A stretch of DNA of 7,306 bases from positions 1 through 7,306 of the forward strand of contig DAAJ01000043.1 in NCBI GenBank assembly GCA_001701115.1, written 5' to 3'. How positions within the stretch are numbered: the first letter of the stretch is position 1; the number at the start of each line of letters is the position of its first letter. The position numbers and the translations under genes are program-made. The notes beneath the pieces were generated by a model. It searched no databases. It had not been told where the DNA came from and saw only the letters and a list, made by a program, of their open reading frames with translations. The stretch is from Bacteroidales bacterium GP2 (GTDB lineage Bacteria; Bacteroidota; Bacteroidia; Bacteroidales; Muribaculaceae). This document shows, in pieces, positions 1 to 5,279 of the stretch.

Positions 1-248
1 TATGTGGCCATGAAGCACCCGATGATAACCACAGAGGCTACGATGGTGAGTTTCATATCCTTTACAAGATCTGCTCTTGTGGCATCAACAATGGAGATGA
101 ACAGGGCTGCCGGAAGTGCATAGTCAAGGACAACCTTATTGAATTTCTTTGAGTCGTTGCCATTGAAAACACCTCTCTTTCCCGAAATATAGCCTGCAAG
201 CATAACCACTATTATCGGGACTATGGCATATAAGATAATATGTTCCAT
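1..248 (-). CDS. AEC-family (auxin efflux carrier-like) permease, N-terminal part
   Basis: The reading frame begins with ATG at 248 and stays open to the window edge (82 codons), so the C-terminal part lies outside. The visible protein starts MEHIILYAIVPIIVVMLAGY, a first membrane helix at about residues 4-19. It continues with a G-Y-x-S-G-K-R-G-V-F segment, then KVVLDYALPAALF and a second hydrophobic helix near residues 68-80. This arrangement, with a conserved Leu-Pro-Ala in the second segment, is typical of the AEC permease family (malate, malonate and other organic-anion carriers in bacteria, related to plant PIN proteins). The protein would sit in the inner membrane. It follows the DJ-1 gene on the same strand after 72 bp, possibly as a third operon member, although a weak terminator-like hairpin lies in that gap. 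The substrate cannot be inferred from the fragment. Confidence 0.85.
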   Translation of the reverse strand, partial: MEHIILYAIVPIIVVMLAGYISGKRGVFNGNDSKKFNKVVLDYALPAALFISIVDATRADLVKDMKLTIVASVVIIGCFMAT

Positions 249-261
249 CTGTCTTTATTTT

Positions 262-303
262 TGAAAAAACGACCGGGGAACCTGCTTTAAAATCGCTTCC
301 GGG
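262..303 (-). terminator. possible weak rho-independent terminator or attenuator
   Basis: On the minus strand downstream of the DJ-1 stop, CCCGGAAGC is followed by an A/T-rich loop, then GCAGGTTCCCCGG and TCGTTTTTTC. GGAAGC can pair with GC-TTCC around a 3-nt bulge, and a T-run follows. The stem is short and imperfect, so this could be a partial terminator that lowers expression of the downstream permease, or it could be chance. Confidence 0.3.
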
Positions 304-320
304 ATATTTTTTGAATTGTT

Positions 321-956
321 TTACTCTTTAACAAGCATACCTGAAGCGACTGCTTCAGCTGCCTTATCACCTTTTGTAGCGCGGATGATTTCTATTGCGA
401 AAGGCAAAGTTGTGCCGGGACCTTCAGAGGTAATGAGGTTGGGTTCAATAACAACGGTTTGTTTCACATATTCGCCATCGTTTGAATTGATTGCCTCTCC
501 TAAGCCGGGATAACATGTCGCTTTCTTGCCTTTGAGCACTCCAAGGGGTGCAAGGACTACTGCAGGACCTGCGCAAATAGAAGCTATACGACCATTCTTT
601 TGGTAGTGTGCAAGTATCTTTGCTTTCACTTCATCATTTGCAAAGAGGTTCTGTGCGCCGGGATCTCCACCGGGGATGATTAACCAATCGGCATCACCAG
701 TATTGATCTCTGAAATCAGGGAGTCAGCAACAAGTGTTTGCCCTGTTGCGCCTTTTACCTGAAGATTGTCTGATACGGCTACTACTGTAACGGGGATGTC
801 CGCTCTGCGTAGTGCGTCTACTGTTGCGGTTGCTTCAACTTCCTCCACACCTGGTGCGAGAAAGATATAAGATGTCTGTGCATTCATAAGAATTGTTCCT
901 AATATAATTGAGAGTGCTGATAAAACACCTCTTAAAGTTAATGTAGATTTTGACAT
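321..956 (-). CDS. DJ-1/PfpI family protein with predicted signal peptide
   Basis: The 211-residue product matches the DJ-1 branch of the DJ-1/PfpI superfamily. FLAPGVEEVEA (residues 32-42) carries the conserved acidic residue, Glu41, equivalent to Glu18 of human DJ-1. IIPGGDPGAQNL lies at 93-104. The nucleophile-elbow motif SICAGPA has Cys128, equivalent to Cys106. TSEGPGTTLPFA lies near the C-terminus. The position of human His126 is Tyr149. Family members have been described as protein chaperones, glyoxalases or deglycases, and the exact activity is disputed. Unusually, about 26 residues precede the domain: MSKSTLTLR, a hydrophobic stretch (residues 10-24), then NAQ, which looks like a Sec signal peptide cleaved at Ala26-Gln27. 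The start at 956 is preferred because it leaves only 11 bp after the hprA stop and the extension encodes a coherent signal peptide. The alternative is Met24 (position 887), giving a cytoplasmic protein. It is probably cotranscribed with the upstream dehydrogenase. Confidence 0.92.
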   Translation of the reverse strand: MSKSTLTLRGVLSALSIILGTILMNAQTSYIFLAPGVEEVEATATVDALRRADIPVTVVAVSDNLQVKGATGQTLVADSLISEINTGDADWLIIPGGDPGAQNLFANDEVKAKILAHYQKNGRIASICAGPAVVLAPLGVLKGKKATCYPGLGEAINSNDGEYVKQTVVIEPNLITSEGPGTTLPFAIEIIRATKGDKAAEAVASGMLVKE

Positions 957-967
957 ATTTTGAATTA

Positions 968-1924
968 TTAATTGACAACGTTGGTGGGAGTGCCTTCGAT
1001 GAAGTTTGCCACGTTTGCAACAGCAATGTCCATCAGGCGCTGGCGGGCTTCAAATGTTGCCCAGCCCAGATGTGGTGTTGTATAGCAATTTCGCGCGTAT
1101 AGTAGAGGATTGTCAATTGTCGGAGGTTCACAAGACATGACGTCCACACCTGCGCCTCGCAATTTTCCTTTGTTCAGTGCATCGGCGAGCGCATCCTCGT
1201 CAACAAGCGGACCTCGTCCGGTATTGATTAATATTGCCGACGGTTTCATCTTCGCCAGTGTATCTGCATTGATGAGGTGCCTGGTTGAATCCGTGAGAGG
1301 GCAATGGAGCGAAAGCACATCACTTTCTCTGATAAGTTGGTCAAGGCTCTCTGCTTTCTCAACGCCGTCAGGAAGTGAATCGGCGGATTTTGATGACAAC
1401 GTCATAACCTTCATGCCGAAAGCGAGGGCTATTCGGGAGACTTTGCTTCCAATGTGACCGAAACCTACTATACCGAAAGTCTTTCCTGCAAGCTCAGTCA
1501 GCGGAGCATCCCAGTAACAGAAATCGGCGTTACGGCTCCAGCGTCCCGCGCGATTGTCAGAAGTATAGTGTTCAACCCCGTTGGTAATGGCAAGCAAAAG
1601 CGAAAATACCATCTGCGCCACCGAGGCTGTGCTATAGGATGGAATGTTGGTGACAACTATACCCTTTTCACGTGCAGCATCAGTGTCCACGACGTTGTAT
1701 CCAGTCGCAAGGACGCCTATATACTTTAGATCCGGAAGTTTTTCAATGACAGGTCGATCAAGAACCACCTTATTGGTGAGAAGAATGTCCGCACCTGCTG
1801 AACGATTAATTACTTCCGATGGAGCCGTGCGATCGTAAACCGTCACGTCTCCTAATTCTTCGAGTTTGTTCCATGAAAGGTCTCCGGGATTCATCCCGTA
1901 ACCATCTAATACTGTAATTCTCAT
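968..1924 (-). CDS. hprA: D-2-hydroxyacid dehydrogenase (glycerate dehydrogenase / hydroxypyruvate reductase type)
   Basis: The 318-residue protein is a full-length D-isomer-specific 2-hydroxyacid dehydrogenase. These cytoplasmic enzymes interconvert 2-oxoacids and D-2-hydroxyacids with NAD(P)H. The N-terminal catalytic half includes GVLATGYNVVD (70-80). The nucleotide-binding domain is inserted from about residue 100, with the Rossmann motif GFGHIG at 154-159. The catalytic triad is present: Arg237 in NTGRGPLVDE, Glu266 in CEPP and His285 in TPHLGWAT. Overall pattern and length fit the HprA/glycerate dehydrogenase group better than SerA (no ACT domain) or LdhA, but substrate is inferred. The segment after the second Rossmann strand is LSSKS, without the aspartate typical of NAD-specific members, so NADP use is possible. 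It is the first gene of the probable hprA-DJ-1 unit. Upstream is a 109-bp gap in which I see no good TAnnTTTG promoter, so transcription may also enter from the DUF1232 gene. Confidence 0.93.
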   Translation of the reverse strand: MRITVLDGYGMNPGDLSWNKLEELGDVTVYDRTAPSEVINRSAGADILLTNKVVLDRPVIEKLPDLKYIGVLATGYNVVDTDAAREKGIVVTNIPSYSTASVAQMVFSLLLAITNGVEHYTSDNRAGRWSRNADFCYWDAPLTELAGKTFGIVGFGHIGSKVSRIALAFGMKVMTLSSKSADSLPDGVEKAESLDQLIRESDVLSLHCPLTDSTRHLINADTLAKMKPSAILINTGRGPLVDEDALADALNKGKLRGAGVDVMSCEPPTIDNPLLYARNCYTTPHLGWATFEARQRLMDIAVANVANFIEGTPTNVVN

Positions 1925-1929
1925 ATGTG

Positions 1930-1940
1930 AAAGGACCTTT
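1930..1940. repeat. 11-bp palindrome in the hprA leader
   Basis: AAAGGACCTTT is a palindrome with a 1-base centre, 5 bases upstream of the hprA start codon. Read toward hprA it contains AAAGG, the only Shine-Dalgarno-like purine run in the leader. It could be a small operator or could mask the ribosome site, but an 11-bp palindrome also arises by chance. Confidence 0.25.
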
Positions 1941-2033
1941 GTGGTCTTCTTATATGATAACTATTAATGAACCCGATTGTTCAAGGAATATTAGGTTAAA
2001 ATCCAGGACGGACTATGCTTTTCATTGGTTTTT

Positions 2034-2426
2034 TCATGTCCCTGGTATGTGCAGGTCAGATTCTTTAATTTCTCCAAACCATTCCGTGATGCGATTCTGC
2101 GCCTTTTGCTTTGTCTGGGGTGTGAGATTTTTCCAAACATGCTTCAGTACATAGAATAGTGCCGCGCCATCATCGGCGAATCCGCCAGGGAATGCGTCCG
2201 GCACTATGTCTATAGGCAAGATGAAATAGCCAAGTGCCGCAACTACCATCAGCCGGTCCTTGACTGGTAGAGCTTTGTCAAAAGTGGTATAATATAGAAG
2301 CAAAGCTACATAGGCAATCTTGACACCGGCTTTGCGTGCAACCTTCTTTATTTTTGCGGTAAATGCCGCCGGATTATAGTAGCTGGCGTATTTCGACAGG
2401 TTGTTGGTGAATGATTTGATATTCAT
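2034..2426 (-). CDS. YkvA/DUF1232 family small membrane protein
   Basis: The 130-residue product carries the DUF1232 core at about residues 35-95. A hydrophobic segment (IAYVALLLYYTTF, 37-49) is followed by the family signature YFILPIDIVPDAFP (67-80) and an FADD acidic pair at 83-86. The N-terminus is basic (KIKKVARKAGVK, 25-36), which suggests a cytoplasmic-facing start before a membrane segment. The molecular function of the family is not established. The gene lies 79 bp downstream of the DUF4143 ATPase on the same strand and 109 bp upstream of hprA. I see no promoter of its own in the 79-bp gap, so readthrough from the ATPase gene is possible. There is no functional reason to link it to either neighbour. 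Confidence 0.9.
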   Translation of the reverse strand: MNIKSFTNNLSKYASYYNPAAFTAKIKKVARKAGVKIAYVALLLYYTTFDKALPVKDRLMVVAALGYFILPIDIVPDAFPGGFADDGAALFYVLKHVWKNLTPQTKQKAQNRITEWFGEIKESDLHIPGT

Positions 2427-2505
2427 GATTCAGCTTTGTGTTTGGTGATTCGGCAAGTCAGATGAGGACTGTTGATTGTTCTTTCGCGACATGTGCCGCA
2501 GCTCC

Positions 2506-3855
2506 TTATATCAGTATCTCATCCTCACCTCCTGACGCATCAAAAAACATAGTCATGTATATTGGTAAATATATGATATGTCCTTTTTGTTCAATGATTT
2601 CAGCGTTTGAAAGGACATAACCTTTGCGTATATGGTAGTCTTGTGTTGAAACAAAGCGCGATAATGCGCTGTGAATACGGTAGTCTTTGCCGGATTTTAC
2701 TTCAAGCGGTGTTACGCTAAGTGTGTGGTAATCGTCAATTAGAAAATCAACCTCACCATGGTTGCGGTTGTCATAGTAGAAAAGGCGATGTCCATGTGCG
2801 GCAAGTTCGGTGGCAACCGCACATTCGTATAGAGATCCCAGATTGATGCTGTTTTCATCCTCAAGGATTGGTCGTGGATTCAGGTGAAACAGTATTGCAG
2901 ATAAAAGCCCTACATCATTTAAATACAGTTTGAGAAGGTTTTTGTGTTCGGTTTCTATCAGTGGAAATTTAGGGTTGGAGATAGCTTTGACTTCAAGGGC
3001 TACCCCGGAAGATATGAGGTACTCCATCTCCTCCTCGTAGTCTGAACTGCGTTTTCCTTTTTTTTCTTCTATGTTCCTGTACACCACTCTTTTTTTCTTG
3101 TTCTCCATGTTGGAGGGTATCAAGTCATATATTTTGCGTATCTTGAGTTGGTTAGCAGAATCGTATTTGGCTGCATCAGCCGCGTATAGTGTGTGTATGT
3201 CATTCTGTATTTTTCTCACCTTTACCAGATTGTGGCTATCCAGAAATTCATTTACTGCATCAGGCATGCCGCCGACAAGCAAATACCTGCGGAATAGGTT
3301 CATGACTCTCTGATGGAATGATGCCTCGGGACTTCTAAATTCGGAAAAGCACTTTTTGAGCTCCTCTATAGCTTCTGTCCCGAAATCATTTGCAATAAGG
3401 AACTCCTCGAAATCAAGTGGGAACATAGGCATAATCTCAATTGAACCTATGGGTATGGAAGTGGTTTGGCGCAAAGTCACTCCAAGTAACGAACCGCTTG
3501 CTATATATCTGTATTTGTTGTCGCTGTTCAGGAATTTCAGTAATGTCAGCAGATTTGGGCACTCTTGTATCTCATCGATAAACACCAAGGTATCCTCTCT
3601 TGTGCCTAAGGAGTTACCTGCAAATGCACTCAATACAAGATAGAAGTCCTCTATATTCCGGACATTGCTAAATGCCTGACGCATTTCCTGGCTGGATATG
3701 AGGTTTAGTTCAATGAAATTTTTGAACATATTTTCTCCGATATGGCGTATTATGTAGGACTTTCCGATTTGGCGTGCTCCGCTGACTACTGGCACCTTGT
3801 CTCCTGTTTCTTCAAGGCGTTGTCGGATTGCTCTTTCAATTTTTCGGTAAAGCAT
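2506..3855 (-). CDS. AAA_14-DUF4143 family ATP-binding protein
   Basis: The 449-residue protein is a full-length member of the two-part AAA_14 plus DUF4143 family, which is common and multicopy in Bacteroidales. The N-terminal P-loop domain has a Walker A variant GARQIGKS (26-33), Walker B LVFIDEIQ (90-97) and a sensor-like segment YIASGSLLG (117-125). The C-terminal half carries PD-(D/E)XK-nuclease-like elements: GEVDFLI (367-373, with Asp370) followed by PLEVKSGK (383-390, with Glu385 and Lys387). These match the catalytic E/D-x-K core, although nuclease activity has generally not been shown for the family. Cellular role is unknown. The start at 3855 is chosen because the protein then begins MLYRKIERAI, the normal family N-terminus, and no upstream in-frame extension resembles the family. 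The gene is preceded by an array of four 13-bp repeats at 33-bp intervals and is divergent from an XRE regulator. Confidence 0.95.
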   Translation of the reverse strand: MLYRKIERAIRQRLEETGDKVPVVSGARQIGKSYIIRHIGENMFKNFIELNLISSQEMRQAFSNVRNIEDFYLVLSAFAGNSLGTREDTLVFIDEIQECPNLLTLLKFLNSDNKYRYIASGSLLGVTLRQTTSIPIGSIEIMPMFPLDFEEFLIANDFGTEAIEELKKCFSEFRSPEASFHQRVMNLFRRYLLVGGMPDAVNEFLDSHNLVKVRKIQNDIHTLYAADAAKYDSANQLKIRKIYDLIPSNMENKKKRVVYRNIEEKKGKRSSDYEEEMEYLISSGVALEVKAISNPKFPLIETEHKNLLKLYLNDVGLLSAILFHLNPRPILEDENSINLGSLYECAVATELAAHGHRLFYYDNRNHGEVDFLIDDYHTLSVTPLEVKSGKDYRIHSALSRFVSTQDYHIRKGYVLSNAEIIEQKGHIIYLPIYMTMFFDASGGEDEILI

Positions 3856-3891
3856 GAGGTCAAGTATATTAGTGGATTATGCCGTAAAATT

Positions 3892-4004
3892 ACACTTTTC
3901 AAACGGATTTACCTACAAATATATACACTTTTCAAACAAAAATAGGGGTTTATGGCTACACTTTTCAATCATTTTTGCCCCTTAAAAATAACACTTTTCA
4001 ATCA
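3892..4004 (-). repeat. four direct repeats GWTTGAAAAGTGT at an exact 33-bp period
   Basis: On the plus strand the identical 11-mer ACACTTTTCAA occurs at 3892-3902, 3925-3935, 3958-3968 and 3991-4001, each start exactly 33 bp after the last. On the minus strand the copies read G(A/T)TTGAAAAGTGT (13 bp), with the first base G in all four. The two copies nearest the ATPase have GT before TTG and the other two have GA. The 22-bp intervals between the 11-mers share no obvious sequence, so selection appears to act on the motif and its spacing. About three helical turns per unit would place all copies on nearly the same DNA face, as in an operator array for a cooperatively binding protein. The array lies 36-148 bp upstream of the ATPase start and reads in the direction of that gene. 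Confidence 0.93.
3937..3969 (-). promoter_or_regulatory. candidate promoter of the DUF4143 ATPase gene
   Basis: On the minus strand, TATTTTTG (3944 down to 3937) matches the Bacteroidetes -7 consensus TAnnTTTG. It lies 21 bp after the TTG at 3968-3966, which is part of the third repeat. Predicted transcription would begin near 3930, inside the second repeat, and leave a leader of about 75 nt that includes the first repeat. The -33 element is ATTG rather than TTTG and the spacer is at the long end, so confidence is moderate. TATATTTG at 3923-3916 is an alternative -7 but has no suitably spaced TTG. Confidence 0.5.
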
Positions 4005-4025
4005 AATGCACCCACATCTGCATTT
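4004..4025. repeat. 7-bp inverted repeat upstream of the XRE gene promoter
   Basis: AAATGCA (4004-4010) and TGCATTT (4019-4025) form a perfect inverted repeat with an 8-bp centre. It sits directly beside the last 33-bp-period repeat and ends 17 bp before the -33 element of the XRE gene promoter. Dyad sites of this size are typical for dimeric XRE regulators, so it is a candidate autoregulatory operator, but a repeat this short may be chance. Confidence 0.35.
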
Positions 4026-4042
4026 TACATGGCAAAAAAAAT

Positions 4043-4073
4043 TTTGATATGCCGTGTAACTTGGCTAAATTTG
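4043..4073 (+). promoter_or_regulatory. Bacteroidetes-type promoter of the XRE regulator
   Basis: TTTG (4043-4046), a 19-bp spacer and TAAATTTG (4066-4073) match the TTTG/TAnnTTTG consensus completely. Transcription should start near 4078-4082, giving a leader of about 15 nt before ATG 4094. This rules out the upstream in-frame ATG at 4049, which lies inside the promoter. Confidence 0.75.
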
Positions 4074-4093
4074 TGTTGAAGTTCAAATTGTTA

Positions 4094-4573
4094 ATGGCTA
4101 TGAGCAGATTGGATTTAGTTAAGCTGAGAAAAAAGGCTGGGTTGAGCCAAAGGGAACTTGCTGATATGCTGTCGGTGCGTCCAAGTTTTCTGTCGGCTAT
4201 AGAAAATGGTCGCAGCAGGTTGCCTGAGGAGAAGTTGGACAAACTGAAGGAAATCTTCCGGACTGATGATTTTTCGGATTACATGGTCGAGGAAAAGGTT
4301 GATTCTGTGCCGGTTGTGCCGCCCCATACTCATCTCGCCGAGGGCGATGATGCCCTTACAGCATTGCTGAAGCACATCCATGCTCAAGCTCACATGACAG
4401 ACGATTTGTCAAAGTCGCGGGAAGCGGAGCTGGAGGAACGTATCTGCCATTTGACAGAGCGCAATGACCGCTTGTCTGACCGGCTTGATGATTTGCGCGA
4501 ACAGGTTGACAAGCTGCGCGAGGAGAATTTCTGTCTTAAAGAACTATTGACGCGCAACGGTGTCAAGTACTAA
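4094..4573 (+). CDS. XRE-family helix-turn-helix regulator with C-terminal coiled coil
   Basis: The product has 159 residues if started at 4094. ATG 4100 is an equally possible start two codons later. Residues about 6-55 form a Cro/C1-type HTH, with LSQRELADMLSV as helix 2-turn and the recognition helix RPSFLSAIENGRS. A linker containing VPVVPPHTH (about 72-80) follows. The C-terminal third (about 110-155) is strongly heptad-patterned: I117, L120, N124, L127, L131, L134, V138, L141, N145, L148 and L152 occupy alternating a/d positions. Asparagines at two a positions are typical of parallel dimeric zippers. It is therefore probably a cytoplasmic dimeric DNA-binding protein. No metabolite-binding domain is seen. 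It is divergent from the ATPase gene across the repeat array and may regulate itself or that gene, which is inference. Its stop codon overlaps the stop of the convergent methyltransferase gene. Confidence 0.88.
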   Translation: MAMSRLDLVKLRKKAGLSQRELADMLSVRPSFLSAIENGRSRLPEEKLDKLKEIFRTDDFSDYMVEEKVDSVPVVPPHTHLAEGDDALTALLKHIHAQAHMTDDLSKSREAELEERICHLTERNDRLSDRLDDLREQVDKLREENFCLKELLTRNGVKY

Positions 4574-5166
4574 TCTTTCTTTATCTCTACTATATACAGC
4601 CCCGGATTGTATGCCACTGTACTTGCGTCAAGCTCCCATTCCCGGAATCTTGCGGCAAGTGTCCCGGCTGGTGGAAGAAGGTCGCTCTCGGCTTTTCGTT
4701 CCCCGTGGATGTTGTTTATGAATTCCTCATCTGTGGGGAAAGCTATGAAAACGCTGCCTCCCGGCTTGAGATTGTTGTCAATGAGCCGGTGCAAGGTTTC
4801 CTGCGGTCTATGCAGGTGAGGATAGACGCAATATAATATAATCCGGTCGTATGTCCCATCCAAGGATTCCTCTTCAAAGTCTTTTTTGTGGAACTTTACA
4901 TTCGGGAGCTTGCCGAATTTAATTATTGCATTGACAAGCATTCCGTCCGAGATATCCACGGCGGCAATTTTGCCGTTTTCTCCGGTAAGTTCCGAAAGGT
5001 ATGGAATAAGCACTCCAGTGCCGGTTCCAAGGTCAAGTATATCCATTCCGGGGGCGATGGCGAAGTAGCTTAGCACCTCTTTCACCTTTTCAGGAGTAGA
5101 GAGTATTTCATCATCATCCCAGTGTTCTGATAATGCGTCAAAGAAATCTATTTCGTGTCTATCCAT
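4570..5166 (-). CDS. class I SAM-dependent methyltransferase
   Basis: The 198-residue protein has the Rossmann-fold methyltransferase signature. Motif I is ILDLGTGTGVL (43-53), with the D45-L-G-x-G-x-G glycine loop that binds S-adenosylmethionine. Asp71 in IAAVDIS ends strand 2 and should contact the SAM ribose. KKDFEE follows at 94-99, then strand 4 RIILYCVYPHLH (108-119) and LKPGGSVFIAF (133-143). The N-terminus (IDFFDALSEHWDDDE, 6-20) resembles small Methyltransf_11/25-type enzymes that act on unidentified small molecules. Substrate is not predictable. It ends tail to tail with the XRE regulator, sharing 4 nt (4570-4573), and diverges from a TonB-dependent receptor with overlapping promoters. 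That arrangement may mean co-regulation with the uptake system. It is too small to carry an extra substrate domain. Confidence 0.9.
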   Translation of the reverse strand: MDRHEIDFFDALSEHWDDDEILSTPEKVKEVLSYFAIAPGMDILDLGTGTGVLIPYLSELTGENGKIAAVDISDGMLVNAIIKFGKLPNVKFHKKDFEEESLDGTYDRIILYCVYPHLHRPQETLHRLIDNNLKPGGSVFIAFPTDEEFINNIHGERKAESDLLPPAGTLAARFREWELDASTVAYNPGLYIVEIKKD

Positions 5167-5196
5167 TCCTATATCTCAGTTAAGTGGTATTTGTTG

Positions 5197-5228
5197 CAAA
5201 TTTAAGTGTAATATTTTGCAATATCAAG
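5197..5228 (-). promoter_or_regulatory. candidate promoter of the methyltransferase gene
   Basis: On the minus strand CTTG (5228-5225) is followed by a 20-bp spacer and TAAATTTG (5204-5197), a full match to the TAnnTTTG -7 element. Transcription would begin near 5191, about 25 nt before the ATG at 5166. The -33 element is CTTG rather than TTTG. Confidence 0.6.
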
Positions 5229-5245
5229 GAAATGGTTTACTTTTG
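5215..5245 (+). promoter_or_regulatory. Bacteroidetes-type promoter of the TonB-dependent receptor
   Basis: TTTG (5215-5218), a 19-bp spacer and TACTTTTG (5238-5245) match the consensus fully. Predicted transcription start is near 5250-5254, giving a leader of roughly 28 nt to ATG 5280. The -33 element lies within the spacer of the opposing methyltransferase promoter. Confidence 0.72.
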
Positions 5246-5279
5246 CGGCAAAATTAACTATATATTCACTGAATTATTT

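Noticed and set aside
1454..1729. Plus-strand open frames across the dehydrogenase gene
   Set aside because: They are opposite-strand shadows of a complete, motif-supported enzyme.
1925..2033. A promoter or terminator between the DUF1232 gene and hprA
   Set aside because: I found no TAnnTTTG with a properly spaced TTG and no hairpin with a T-run. TATTCCTTG on the minus strand is off consensus.
2427..2505. A hidden small gene or promoter between the ATPase and DUF1232 genes
   Set aside because: No consensus promoter, hairpin or plausible coding frame with a ribosome site was seen in this 79-bp gap.
3892..4004. The evenly spaced repeats as a CRISPR array
   Set aside because: The repeat core is only 11-13 bp, there are four units, the unit length is 33 bp and no cas gene is nearby. 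A promoter-proximal operator array fits better.
4049..4093. Upstream ATG at 4049 as start of the XRE gene
   Set aside because: It lies inside a consensus promoter, upstream of the predicted transcription start, and the added residues do not resemble the HTH family.
5184..5279. ATG at 5184 or 5232 as start of the TonB receptor
   Set aside because: Both precede the predicted transcription start and would bury the signal peptide. The start at 5280 gives a normal one.
5250..5279. Cobalamin or other riboswitch before the receptor
   Set aside because: The predicted leader is about 30 nt and contains no conserved riboswitch segments.
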